Of a DNA stretch of 64,000 nucleotides, positions 46,474 through 57,944 are shown one piece after another. How positions within the stretch are numbered: position 1 is the stretch's first letter; every line of letters starts with the position of its first letter. The notes beneath the pieces were generated by a model, which made no database searches, had not been told where the DNA came from, and saw only the letters and a program-made list of their open reading frames with translations. This stretch comes from Diphasiastrum complanatum (Eukaryota > Streptophyta > Lycopodiopsida > Lycopodiales > Lycopodiaceae), in assembly GCA_029204225.1 (NCBI GenBank), contig CM055092.1, forward strand, positions 18,562,886 through 18,626,885, written 5' to 3'. The position numbers and the translations under genes were made by a program.

Positions 46474-48008
46474 TCATTCCAGTATTTCTACTTCAGTGTT
46501 TTCAATACGACCACCATCTATCTTTTCACCAATTCGTGCTAGCATATCTGGCATTGTGTGAACTGATTTGGACTTCAAAGCCTTGGATATGACACTAAAA
46601 ACCTGATCTATGTCTTCATGTGTGTGGCCAGCCAAAAGAAATCCCATTTCTACCTTTTGGAAGATGTTATGTGCAACTAACATACAACAAAGACCAAAAA
46701 TAAATTTGTTCTTGTTCTCCCTCCAACAATTGTCAATTTGAATACATAAGATCAGAGGTAAGTTACCACGTGATGCTTGTACCTTTCTTATTGCTCACAT
46801 TATTGATGTGGCGACTTGATTGCTATCATGAGCATGCAAGGTATCAATCCAAACATCACAAAGCAACTTGAATCCATTAACCAATACCCCACAAACATGT
46901 GTTTTCAAAAATTGATTCCCCTCTAATCTAGGAGGAGTCTTATTGATACGGGGTAATGTTGTTGCCATTCCATCAATGATAAGACACAGACTGTTCAAGA
47001 TGGTACCTTGACTCTTCTTTCCACTATGCATACAATTTTCTAGAATCGAAAACATGATGTAGATGATGACCTCTCAGTGTAATACACACATCCTAATGTC
47101 AAGAGTTATCTCTATTGCATTTTTAAGGTTGTCACATGTTTTGCATTTGGACCTTCTTTGTCTTGTTGGAGTCTTGACCTGTCCAAACTCTTGTTTCCAC
47201 ATCTTGTAGAGTGTGGATCTTGAAACTTTAAAAATATGTGCGTCTTTAAGTTTTGTGTTTATAGTTTTGAAGATGTTATGTTTATGCATGTCGAGTGGGA
47301 GATGATATTCGCAAATAACAGCGCCATCTTTTGATTTATGTTGCAGATGTGGTTGAGGCAATGCATGCTTTTCCAAAATCCAACGCATTATGGCCAACCC
47401 TTTTGAAGAATGTCCACATTGCTTGAATGTGCTGGTGTTTCCATGAAACTTGTACATAATGGAATAAGGTGCCTCAACAATTACTTGTCAAAACATTCCA
47501 TGGGAGATTCCCAATAGATTCTGATATGCTTTTATGTAGATAGCTTTATCATCCAATGTAGGTTTGAAACACAATTCGGGTTCCTCCAAAATATCAAACT
47601 TTGCATCTGACTTTTCTCATCTATGAAAAAACATTTGAACATCTGCAATAATTGATTATGCTTGTCAGCTCCTTGTTTTCTCCACACACCTAGTCGCAAG
47701 CCTTCACATTCTTTGTAGGTAATTTGTCGAATGCACAACTTACCACAACATGGTTGCATCAATGTTTCCCTTATATTTTTTAACGATAAAACATATTCTG
47801 TCTTTTTTGGTGCAACATAAGCAAGCACACATTTTCCTTTGAGACTATGAGTAGTTCTAAAGGATGTTGAATCTACTTGAGGATCTCTTTGTAGATCTTC
47901 CAAAAGTTCATCTGCTTGTGACCATCTTAATTTTGCAAGATTGTTTGTCATATTAACATCATGTAATATGTTGCCTGCGTAATCATGTTCATCAAAATCA
48001 AATTCCAA
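46474..48008 (-). pseudogene. DUF7869-like gene, nearly continuous, reverse strand
   Basis: Reverse strand. N-terminal EFDFDEHDYAGNILHDV and AKLRWSQADELLEDLQRDP, then KGKCVLAYVAPKKTEYVLSL and CCGKLCIRQITYKECEGLRLG. Middle: FKQCGHSSKGLAIMRWILEK, FKVSRSTLYKMWKQEFGQVK and a CKTCDNLKNA pair. C-terminal part: LILCIQIDNCWRENKNKFIF and GFLLAGHTHEDIDQVFSVIS at 46650-46600. IDN...NKN...GHTHEDID is the signature I associate with DUF7869 proteins, which are frequent in non-seed plants, animals and oomycetes and often transposon-like. Function unknown. Only a few stops or frame breaks (about 47620, 47470, 47060, 46795), so decay is recent. Confidence 0.65.
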
Positions 48009-48139
48009 AAAATCTGAATTACGTCAAGTGGATGCATTTGCACTTGCAAAAATTGACCATTTCGGTGTACGCTTTGTTTGAATGCTGATTTCATAATGAT
48101 GTCTTATATTTTTGTTGTTATCAAGAGCCTCTCCAACAT

Positions 48140-48420
48140 CCTCCAACTTGTAAAAATATCCAAGTTATATACTGATGCAGATATATTAGTGCAAGTGACC
48201 ACATCCTCAACATCTGTCAAGATATCCGAATTATAGCTACTTGTTCTTGACATATTGCGATCATGAAAAATATCTTCAATTCCTGTCAAGATATCCCAGT
48301 TATAGTTACTTGATCTTGACATATTACAACCTTGAGAAATATCTTCGATTTCTGTCAAGATATCCGAGTTATAGTTACTTGATATTGCTGTATTGCAATC
48401 ATCGGATTTGTTACGTAAAG
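48140..48420 (-). repeat. 69-bp coding minisatellite, about 4 units
   Basis: Units of 69 bases (23 codons) read on the reverse strand as SSNYNSDILTEIEDISQGCN, SSNYNWDILTGIEDIFHDRN, SSYNSDILTDVEDVVTCTNI and SVYNLDIFTSW. The frame is open and starts at about 48427. It lies upstream of, and probably belongs to, the N-terminal region of the DUF7869-like gene. The length is a multiple of three, so unit number can vary without frameshift. Confidence 0.85.
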
Positions 48421-48437
48421 CACTCACTTAATGGTTC

Positions 48438-49018
48438 ATGTGCCGCTTTGCGCTAACTGAAAAGTGAAGGGCATGTCATTGCTGAATGTCCTCAGCCACA
48501 ACAACCGCGGTCTAAACCAAGGTTTGTAAACTCACCTAGAGAAGATGACTCTCGGCCATCTAAAACTAACACTGACATGATAATTCAGAGGATAGAAGTA
48601 GAGTCTGAAACATTAGATCAAGACCATCAATGGCCAGATTTAGATGTAGAGATAAATAAAGTAACTACTAGAAGTAGTAGAGATTCTTTAACTCTTAAAG
48701 ATAAGAAGAAACTAGGACAAAATCTGCGAAAAACACGAAAAATGTGACACAAAAAGTGGAGGTCGTAGAATAGTCAGTATGATTCCTAATCGTAAAGAAT
48801 TAGACCTTGATAGGCCTACTGAAAAATATTATGATGTTAATATTAGTTCAAAAGCTAAAGAGCTTTTAGACGAAGAAACTACAAAAGTTAAAAAAGTAAC
48901 ATTTTCAGATCCAGTCATAAGTAACGAGATATCTAGAGATCCATCGTCACTTAGAAACCATTCTTATGATATAGTAGAAGACCTTGTCTCTAGAATGCCC
49001 AATATAACTTTTAAATAG
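48438..49018 (+). pseudogene. Gypsy gag end and linker (element A, copy 2 side)
   Basis: Starts abruptly inside the last zinc knuckle (GHVIAECPQPQQPRSKPRF), whose first Cys pair is damaged by a stop, and continues through DQDHQWPDLDVEINK to DVNISSKAKELLDEETTK and NHSYDIVEDLVSRMPNITFK. It is the 5'-truncated upstream part of the pol at 49100-52825. Element B carries the same linker at 8190-8363, where it is cut before SRMPN. Confidence 0.8.
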
Positions 49019-49099
49019 TTATTAGATGATAATCAATATTACAAGAAAGAAATTAAGCAATTTTTGCAAAGTAAAAAAAAAAAGAAGCAAAGTAACCAT

Positions 49100-49370
49100 T
49101 AGTCAACATAGGATTAGCTAATTAAGGTGATGAAGGTCAACCCGAGATTCAGGTAGTAATCAATGGCTGCACCTTAGATAGTGTACCCATAGATTCTGGA
49201 TCTAGCGTAAACATAATGACTGAAGAAACAACATATGAGTTAGACATTCATCATAGAATAGCACCCACCTTAAGACATTTATACCAGGCCGATGTCATAA
49301 CCCATTGGAAGAAGAAAGAGATTACCTTCAGAGACCAGATGGAAACATCGATGGGGAAAAGTCACACATG
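49100..49370 (+). pseudogene. Aspartic protease motif 1 (Gypsy)
   Basis: Reads PEIQVVINGCTLDSVPIDSG then SSVNIMTEETTYELDI (about 49140-49245), a typical retropepsin catalytic stretch with IDSGSS. After about 45 further codons it ends at a stop (about 49370) without a recognisable flap or C-terminal ILG motif. Confidence 0.75.
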
Positions 49371-49439
49371 AATTACTATATAATGGGAAAAGGATAAGTA
49401 CGAAGGGGAGACACCTACATCATCCTTGAGCTCTACTTC

Positions 49440-49990
49440 AGAGGATGAAGGGCTTCAATCCGTAAGGACTGAGGAAGGGGAGAGGTTTGTCACACTAAGT
49501 ATACCTGCATACAGTAATGGAGTAGAATATGTAGATAGAGGAGATTGTGGAGTTCCAGAGACTAGTGCTATCATAGGAGATTAGACTATAGATAGAATAC
49601 TAATAGACTCAGGATCCAGTATCAACTTAATAACAGAAAAAATGGTTAGGGAATTAGGACTAGAAAAATAGATATAGCCTATCACTTACCATGAAATCCA
49701 TTTAGCAGACATATCCAAATGTATACCAGTAGGGGAGCTAAAAGGTATTAGCGTAGTTATAGAGACAAATATGTTTGTTATGAATTTCTTTGTCATAAAC
49801 CCAGTAGATACACACCTTATTCAATATTATTTGGAAGACCATGGCTATATCAAGCCGATGCTATTATAAATTGGTCTACCAAATAGATATTTTTTTCAGG
49901 CATTCTCACAGCCAGTCCAATAGGGGGTCACCTTTTGAGATGGGGTGAGGAGTTAGGTAGACCTGTGGAATCCTAAATCAATTTCATAGA
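49440..49990 (+). pseudogene. Aspartic protease motif 2 (Gypsy)
   Basis: A second retropepsin-like stretch, RILIDSGSSINLITEKMVRE at about 49595-49660, preceded by an acidic linker (SSTSEDEGLQSV) and followed by HEIHLADISKCIPVGELKGI, SVVIETNMFVMNFFVI and a degraded RPWLY-like end. It looks more complete than motif 1. Stops near 49585 and 49670 and frame breaks near 49820 are present. Confidence 0.8.
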
Positions 49991-50099
49991 ATGCTATGAG
50001 ATTGACGAGGATGAGGAAATACCAACAACATCCGAGTCAAGGGAAGTTCTGGGTGGAACTAGAGCAAGCCTGACCGAAGGGATGGTAGGTAAAACATAT

Positions 50100-50935
50100 T
50101 ATGTAGAAATAGAAATTAATGAAGGTAAAATTTTGAATTTATATAACACCAATCGCTCTAGGAACGTGACGAGTATATATTACTTTTTCAAAAATACCAA
50201 AACGTATTTGCTCGGTTGATGGATGATTTAATAGGAAGACCAGTTTATTGGGACGAACATAGAATAGATCTTATTCAGGGAACAATACCTATTAGGCAGC
50301 GCCAATATAGATTGAATCCAAAGTACTTCTTGTTAGTTAAAGACGAATTAGATAGATGTCTTAGAGCGGGTATTATATATCATGTTCTAAGCAGTGAGTG
50401 GGTGTCACCAATAGTTATAGTACCTAAGAAGAAGACAGGCAAGATTAGAGTTTGCCAAGATTTTAGGAAACTAAATGCTCCTACAACAAAGAATTATCAT
50501 CCTCTGTAGTATACAGATACTATTCTTGACCAGGTAGCCAATCATGAACGTTATAGCTTTTTAGATGGATTCTCAGGTTATAACCGAGTTTTCATAAAGG
50601 AGGAAGATAGACCCAAGACCACTTTCACCATTGATTGGGGGACGTACGCGTATACACAAATGCCCTTTGGTCTTTATAATGCACCTGCCACATTCCAATG
50701 TATGATGACAAATATTTCTCAAATTTTTTTAAGTTTTTAGAAATTTTCATGGATGACTTTTGTGTCTATTCATCAACTAGAGACCATTTACATGCATTAG
50801 AGAAAACATTGAGAAGATGTCAAGAGACATCTCTTAAATTGCGTCCAGCCAAGTGTTACTTTGGGATGAGGGAAGGCAGCCTATTAGGACATAAAATTTT
50901 GAAGGACAGTATACAAGCCGACATCGAAAAGTAAA
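50100..50935 (+). pseudogene. Ty3/Gypsy reverse transcriptase (element A)
   Basis: Copies the element RNA into DNA. GTIPIRQRQYRLNPKYF, EWVSPIVIVPKKKTGKIRVC, QDFRKLNAPTTKNYHPL, then after a stop at 50509 HERYSFLDGFSGYNRVFI, TTFTIDWGTYAYTQMPFGL, YNAPATFQ, and after a frame change IFMDDFCVYSS with the catalytic FMDD, then LRPAKCYFGMREGSLLGH. All motifs are in order. This is the best RT in the window, but it is broken by stops at about 50509 and 50740 and a frameshift near 50700. Confidence 0.95.
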
Positions 50936-51560
50936 AAAGATTTCAGAGTTATTAGAACCAACGAATCTACAAGAGCTTAGAGGTTTTCTAGGACACGTAG
51001 GTTATTATCATAGTATAATTAAGGACTATGCCATAGTAGTAACTCCTTTAACAAGTTTATTAAAAAGTTCTGTTGAGTACCATTGGTCACAAGACCATCA
51101 GCAAGCTTTTGATCAATTGAAATAGTCATTAGCAGAAGGCACTAGAGTTAGACCTCCAAAAAGTTCCATGTATATGTAGATACGGCATCATTTGCAATAG
51201 GTGTAGTGCTTAGTCAGGAAGATGACCAAAATATAGATTACCCAATTTATTATGCGGGTAGGCAACTCGCTGCATAAGAAAAGAACTATTCCTCTACAGA
51301 GCAAGAAACACTAGGAATGATTTATTCAGTAAATGAATTTAGACATTATCTTTTAGGATGCCCTTTCGTTTTTCACGTAGATCACTACGCATTGAATAAA
51401 CCTGATCTTTTGGATAGGGTAGCTAGATGGGTATTATTATTAGATGAGTTTAATTATGAAGTAGAATTAAGAAGAGACAAGGATCATCAAAATATTGATT
51501 ATATATCCCGCCTCCAAACGAAAAATCAGTTTGAACCCATTTTTGATGAATTTTTGGATG
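50936..51560 (+). pseudogene. Gypsy RNase H (element A)
   Basis: ELRGFLGHVGYYHSIIKDYA, TPLTSLLKSSVEYHWSQDH and the KFHVYVDTASFA-like region (about 51165, broken by a stop and frame shifts). Then MIYSVNEFRHYLLGCPFVFH with DHYAL (usual TDHxAL, Thr to Val change giving VDHYAL), RVARWVLLLDEFNYEVELRR and HQNIDYISRL. Degrades the RNA strand during reverse transcription. Runs on into the pre-integrase region without a break. Confidence 0.9.
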
Positions 51561-52825
51561 AACATATAATGCGTATCCAATCGGAAACATCAATTTATAT
51601 GGACATTATTAACTTTTTACAGGACCAAATTTATCCTGAACATTTTAATAAACAACAAAAAACTATTTTTCTTTCAAAAGTAGGATGTTATACGATTGTA
51701 AATAGAATATTGTATAAGTTAGGAGCTGACAATAGTCTTTGCCGATGTTTAGAACCAACCAAGACGACCGTTGTAATAAGTGCATTGCATGAGGAAGATT
51801 TGGGGGGCTACTATGCTCTTAAAAACATTGCAAAAAAGATTTTTAATGCTAAATATTGGTGGCATACTGTCTATAGAGATGTCAAATTGTTCATTCAAAG
51901 ATGTGATGTATGTCAGAGGATGGGGAAACCCAGCTTCGCGACACATTGGCCGCTTACTCCAATTATTCTCTTAGCACTTTTTGAGAAGTGGGAGATAGCT
52001 TTTGTATGACCCATCAAACCAATCACGAGTAAAACTCGTCATCATTACATTCTCGTTGCCATGGACTATGCTACCAAGATGGTAGAGGCTGAAGCCACAA
52101 TTAAGAACGATGCTTAGATCGTAGCAAAGTTTTTATTCCAAAACATTATTACGTGATATGGATGTCCCTTAGAACTCGTTAGCAATAGGGGAACCCATTT
52201 CCTTAATCAGACCATCAAGGCCATATTGTCATATTTTTCCATTACTCCATATAATCCAAAAGCAAATGGGCTTACGGAGTGGGCAAACATAATTCTGTGT
52301 AGAATTTTAGATAAATTAACGAAAACACATTCTTCTGATTGAGATCATAAGTCACCATCTATCTTATGGGCATACAGAACTACTGCGAATATCGCAACTA
52401 GGCAGACCCCATACTATCTTGTGTATGGAATGCATCCCATACTACCAATAGAATTTGAAGTTTCGACGTTTCGCATTAGTAATGAAGAGAGAATGGATGA
52501 ACACGATAGTCTCCAGGAGCGGATGATATCTTTGACACAATTGGAGGAGGATCGTCGTCTTTCATTAATTGAGACTGAATGAGTTCTGAATAAAAGAAAA
52601 GAAATTTTTGACCAATCCATTAAGAGAATAAAAATTAAACGAGGGGACTACGTGCCTTTGTATGATAACAAACACCTGTTGTTTCCTAGGAAATTACATA
52701 CAAGATGGATGGGACCGTATAAAGTCAGAGAAATTTTTAATAATGGATCACTTCAGTTAGCCGATCTTCAAAGACATTTACTTGATACTCGAGTAAATGG
52801 CTCAAGGGTGAAGTGCTACTATGAC
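51561..52825 (+). pseudogene. Gypsy integrase (element A, copy 2)
   Basis: Same protein as 1-1118, with the same losses: GGYYAL for the zinc His, EIAFV for the first catalytic Asp, LVSNRGTHF for the second. Stops at about 52007, 52116, 52154, 52340 and 52580. Unlike copy 1 it keeps the natural C-terminus: DLQRHLLDTRVNGSRVKCYY, ending TGA/TAA at about 52825. No chromodomain follows. Confidence 0.9.
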
Positions 52826-53600
52826 TAATTTCCGCTGCTTTGGTCCAATCGTTTACACCAAAGTTTGCGAAAAAGCCGACAGCTTCGTATCCTTCGCCCA
52901 TATTTTTGCTACATTTTTAGCAAAACTACTGAAACCTTCGCTTCATTGTTGATTACTCTATTTTTTGCGAAAAAGCCGACACCATATTTGAATATGGTAT
53001 ATTAAGTAAATTCACCATGTTTGGGACCACAGAAATTGCGGCACTTCTTCGCATTTTTTGGGATTTTCCTTCATTCCATCTTTGACCTTCGGGAATTTGC
53101 AAAGAAAAAAAATATATAACATTTAGCCAGAATGTTGCACATCATTTTGCACATACATTTGTTTTCATCATGTTTTCATGTCACCAGTACAGTGGAAATA
53201 TGCGAAAAACTCGACACCTTTGCATATTTTGCCGATACATTTTTCGCCAATATATGTTCTCATACATTTTAACAAAGAAAATGACAGTCTTTGCTTCCAA
53301 TATCACGCATTGTTTCATAGATTGTGTATATTATTATTTTTGCAGTTCAAAAATCACAAATACTGAGCTGAACTTTTGCGAACTAAGTGAAGTATTTGTG
53401 TATTTTGCTTATTTTTCATTTATTTATTTATTTTTTGTTTGTTTTTAGGACTAGATGCTTTATTATTGAGTATGTACCTTCAAAACGAAGGACATGCTTT
53501 CATTTAATATTAGTCTAATCTGCCGATATATCATCAATACACCAAAAACCTCAAACACTTCTGTTTTTTCGCTACCACTTTCCATCACTCTTGCTCTCTG
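52826..53600 (+). repeat. Post-pol spacer, possible LTR, with GCGAAAAA motifs (A, copy 2)
   Basis: Non-coding. GCGAAAAAGCCGACA and variants occur near 52870, 52968 and 53200. TTTATTTATTTATTTTTTG then TTTTTAGGACTAG at about 53415-53455 parallels element B. 52761-53553 is missing in copy 1. Interpreted as LTR/leader or as a spliced spacer before ORF1. Confidence 0.55.
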
Positions 53601-53660
53601 ATTTCTAAATTGTTACGATCAAGCTCTTTTCCGCCATCCCTGGTTTACAATTGCGAGCGT

Positions 53661-55097
53661 CATGGCAATCGTATTCAAAATGCACCCAAAGCCAGTTTTA
53701 CCAGACGAATTGAAGGACTTCTTCAATTTGATCCATGAGTAATCCTTACGGACTTGTGCCATGAGCTGATCCGCAATCTGAGCGAAGAAGGACATATTTC
53801 CACCACTCTTCGAAATCAAGAGATTATTATTACAGAAGGATTTTACTATTGTGCCTTAGGTTGGGCTATGGATGGTAGTATGTCTATTACAAAGCCAAAC
53901 TTCATCACAGAGAGTAGAGTTTTCCAAGAAGACGCTTATCTTGAGAAATGGGTTATAAACTCTCTTACATCAGAGATCCCAATTTCAAAAGCTTTTTTTC
54001 AATTTGTTCGATTTGCTCTTGCACAACAAGAAGAAGAACGAATTCCTAATATTCAGCAGGAAAGTGAAAGTGATGTCGAGGCACCAATTATTGATACTAT
54101 AATTTTTTAATAAGATTTTTGGTACAATGCTGTCAGATACACAGACAGCTATTCAACATTTCGTCAGCCTAGAGAAAGTCTCTAGGAAACTTGGCTCGAA
54201 GCATGATTCCCTCCGAGCAGACCTAATTTAGAAAGATGCAGAACTGGAGGAAATCATGGCTGAGCTGTCACATAAGAGTGAAGAGCTTGAAGCAGCCCAA
54301 GCAGAGCTAAAAAGTAAAGATGTAGCCCTTGAAGAAGCAAAAGTAAGACAGGATGCTACGTTGGAAGTAATGGAAGAAATTCATGAGCGGTCCAATGCTT
54401 TTGAAAATGAAAATTTATTGCTCAAACAACAGATTCAGACCCTACAGGCTTCTTTGAAGGAGGAAAGACACATACGAGCTACTCTGCATAATAGTAATGA
54501 GGACTTGAGCGACAAAATTCTGTAGATATGTTGAGGAGAGGCAACCAAATTTACAAGAGACAGGCCGAAGAGGCAATTTTATGGCGGATAAGCGCCGAAG
54601 TCACATTGGGAGCCTGTGTATCTCATGGCAGATACAGAATCAACCCAACAACTTGGAAGGGAATCCAGGAAAGAATGATCCAAACCTTCTAGCTGCAATA
54701 TCTTCAACCTTAGATGGTTGCATATGAAAAATAAAAGAAGAACTAGAAGAGACTAAGTTCCAATCAAGCCAAATCCAAAATTTTGAAAAGGAAGAACCAG
54801 CCCAGTGCTAGGACCAGTCTATGCAGACGGATGAGCCAGCCAAAGCTATATCAGAGAAGGCCATCCAGACAGACATCAACTTCAAGCAAATCCAAAAAGA
54901 TAAAGAGATGTAGACTGACCCAAAGGATGTTGAGAAAATAAAAACAATCAGTGTCACAGCTACTGCAGACCAACCAACAATGCTCACAAGCTGAGGCATC
55001 GCACAACAGAGCCATTGAAAGGAAGAACAAGGTAGTGTATTCACTACTACAGACAAAATTTTAGACATTCCAGCAAGAACTAACATTTTTTCTTCCA
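53661..55097 (+). pseudogene. Gypsy-associated ORF1 with coiled coil (A, copy 2)
   Basis: Starts at ATG 53661 (MAIVFKMHPKPVLPDELKDF), with an early frame break as in copy 1. At 53754-54110 the frame is open longer than in copy 1 (ALGWAMDGSMSITKPNF, ESRVFQEDAYLEKWVINSLT, FFQFVRFALAQQEEERIPN). The coiled coil follows at 54256-54525 (stop at about 54230), then the QTD repeats and LDIPARTNIFSSTF. Function unknown. Confidence 0.6.
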
Positions 55098-55127
55098 CCT
55101 TTTTGTAGTCCAGAACTCCAGTGGAGA

Positions 55128-55883
55128 ATGGATTACCTTCGTTTACCTAAACTTTTTGGTTATACAAAAGAACAATGGGAAAGTTCTTCGACTTTTTCTA
55201 AGCTAAACTCTTATTGGGCCATACTAACAGTGCACCAAAAAGGTATCCTTGCTCTTGCCATTGTTCAAAATAAGTTCAATGTGCAAACTAACTATATCCA
55301 TGTTGTCACAGATCCTTGTATATATATATTTTAGAATACCTAAAAACATTTGAGAACAATGTTTTTTCAACTCTCGATGAGTATCTGAATAAGTTAGATT
55401 CAATTAGCATTTTTCATGTTAAAGAAGTTGTCTCTAGCCTTAGTCCAGTTCCTTCTGAAATTTCCAGCCAGCTATTATTCCCTAATATGTGGGAAATCTA
55501 CACAAATTGGGGAGCTAACTATTCTCATTATTTGAAGGAAGTTAAAACAAATAATATACTTCGCTCTGTACATCAAAGAAAAATTTCCAAAATATACATA
55601 TGCTACCCTCTCACTAACTGTCCCTTCTGCTGAGATGTCTGAAATCCTATCTGAGGATAGTTGGTACACGCATCTTGTAAACAGCACATTGATCGGTAAC
55701 CATCTTGCACCATTCGGGAATCAAGGAATGGGAGGATATCTGAATCTGTCATTCCAGAAAGATTACAACCAGAAGAATAATTATCACTTTGCTACAAAAG
55801 AAATGACCTTAGAGCAAGTTAATGAAGAAAACAAAACCCGAGCTAAGGCTATTTTTCACAATAAGCCAGCCAGCAAGAAGTGA
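55128..55883 (+). pseudogene. Distal ORF1/gag-like pieces (copy 2)
   Basis: Copy of 2694-3448. MDYLRLPKLFGYTKEQWE, then LALAIVQNKFNVQTNYIHVV in the same frame; copy 1 has lost this frame. Then NKLDSISIFHVKEVVSSL and MSEILSEDSWYTHLVNSTL to NKPASKK. The better frame here shows the pieces were one protein. No known domain recognised. Confidence 0.45.
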
Positions 55884-56814
55884 CAGAGAAGAATGTAAGC
55901 AAATTGTTTGCGAGCCGCTGCACAACTAGAATCCAATTGAATGAATTCTATCCAAGAAATTGATAACCAGTATTAAGCAATTATTTACAGGGATTAGCAA
56001 AATCCTAACTGTGAAATATGTTTCTCGATCACACTTACTACCTCTGATGTCCACTCTTCTTCCCTCCTTAGAGTTTTCAGTTTCCTAAAAATCTATTTCA
56101 GCTAAGGTACCAAGAAGACGTAATGACATTAGTAAATGTTGAAAAACTAATTACTGTAGGAAAAAGTCCAAAACAATTTCATTTATGTCCTATATCTGGG
56201 CTGAATATCTGATATATCAAAAATTATTTATTAGTATGTGAAACAATACTTTACAGCCACCTACTATCCAACTTTATGAAAAAACAAGCAAAAATGATGA
56301 TTTTTTACTATTTTTCGGTTTTTTCATCACAATAAAGTGGAAATTCATGACATACAACTCTTTCTCTAACACATGCAAACCAATTTATAGAATTACAACC
56401 ATCTAATTGATCTGATCTTGCTAGATTTTGGTTCTTACTATCTATTTTGTGCCAAAAAGCATGAACAACCAAGCAATTTTGACCAAAATATAGCCTAGAA
56501 TCATAAATCATTAGAGAGAACCGACATGCATCATTAATGTCATCATTAATGAACCCTAAAACAAAAGTACACTTGCTGGAAATTTCAGATCTACTACATG
56601 AAAAAACTCCAAAAAAACATCACAAATTTGCCTTCAAGGACAATTTTCCATAAAACCACAAAGAATCCGAAGAGTAATGGATCTTAGCAACATGCAAATT
56701 GAAACTGGGATAGTATACCCTTGCTATCCACCTTGGAAGAGAATTCCAATGATCCAATCCGAAATTTTGATGAAAGGTAGCCCTTCTCCATGTTCTCCCA
56801 TCTTCACAAGCCTT
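55884..56814. other. Non-coding interval within the block, copy 2
   Basis: Counterpart of 3449-4389, with no supportable gene. Confidence 0.5.
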
Positions 56815-57229
56815 GCTCTGATACCACTATCAGAGAAGCTCCTTAAGATCCTGCTTACAAGATAACACACAATGGAAAACACACTATGGAGCAACCACCC
56901 AACCAAGTAGAAGCAACCAATCAACTCTAGAAGCTTCACCCCTAAGCCAAGGAATAAGAAGCATGAATGTAGAGTGAAACCCTAGCAATGAATCAATGAT
57001 CACCATGAGGAGTAGGGCGAGTTTGGACCCAATATATAGAGCCAAAAGCATTTTAGGCACATAGAATTGCTATTGATAACTCTACGCATGCATACACTAT
57101 CTCATACCTTGTCTAAAATCCATTTAGTGTGTTCTAGGCCTCACAAAGATATTAGTTACTTTTGGGTCACATCCAGTATGATGTGGCATAACTAATAGCT
57201 TGATTTATTGGAGTACCGTGTATCCAACA
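56815..57229 (-). repeat. Copia primer site and 5' LTR, reverse (copy 2)
   Basis: Primer site 56815-56826 (reverse TGGTATCAGAGC) and LTR 56827-57229, starting TGTTGGATAC on the reverse strand. It is 403 bp like copy 1, with the same hairpin at the LTR-primer border. Confidence 0.85.
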
Positions 57230-57259
57230 CTAGGAGTATACTGAATCCTACTTACTGGC

Positions 57260-57935
57260 CATCGACATAACAGCTGCCACACAACACCAAGCAGCTACAC
57301 AATGGACCAGAGCGCCACTTGGGTGGTTTGCATGCGGAGAGAATCGCACAGTTGCTGAATGTCCAAACAAAGGAAAGTTTATACCATTCTGTAGATAATA
57401 TGACTATGGAAATTGTTATAAAATTTTTTCTACAAGACCCAAACCACCACTGGTTATTGCTCCAATGAATATAATTAAAATCAAGAAAAGACCAGTAGTT
57501 CAATCTGAACCAACTGTACCTTGATGGTTGTTACCAGAGTTCAGAAGCAGAAAGAAGTTCTAGTAGCTGCTGAATCTGCACCAACTATAGATATACCTAC
57601 CACATCAGGGGTGTATCCAAATCTCAAAGTATAAAAGAAAAGATATCAAGATACAAGCCAGTGGATTAAACAGTTGCAAAAAGAAAAAGTCCAAGAAGCT
57701 ACCAAAGCAGCAACCAAAGTCCATTGTCCTTCTATTCCGCCAACAGAAATGATCGTAAATATTTTGTCTAGCAAAATGGATATTACACTGGGAGAATTTC
57801 TTAAGATGGTGCCTACGTCAAAAGAAGTATTAGTAGATAGGTTGACTTTGAATGGAATCACAAGTCTGTCAGAAGCCACTTTTTGTGTCAATTTTGAAGA
57901 AAAAAAACGAAGTACTCTGTGGAGCCTCATAATCC
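57260..57935 (+). pseudogene. Gag C-terminus/pre-protease linker (copy 2)
   Basis: Counterpart of 4826-5506. Damaged knuckle (CGENRTVAEC here; the His codon has mutated to Arg), then the open stretch at 57674 with ITLGEFLKMVPTSKEVL. A run of extra A bases near 57900 shifts the end relative to copy 1. Confidence 0.5.
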
Positions 57936-57944
57936 CACATTGTC

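Noticed and set aside
48241-48456. Forward ORF with YCDHEKYLQFLSRYPSYSYL repeats
   Set aside because: Antisense reading of the 69-bp minisatellite; the reverse frame is in register with the DUF7869-like gene.
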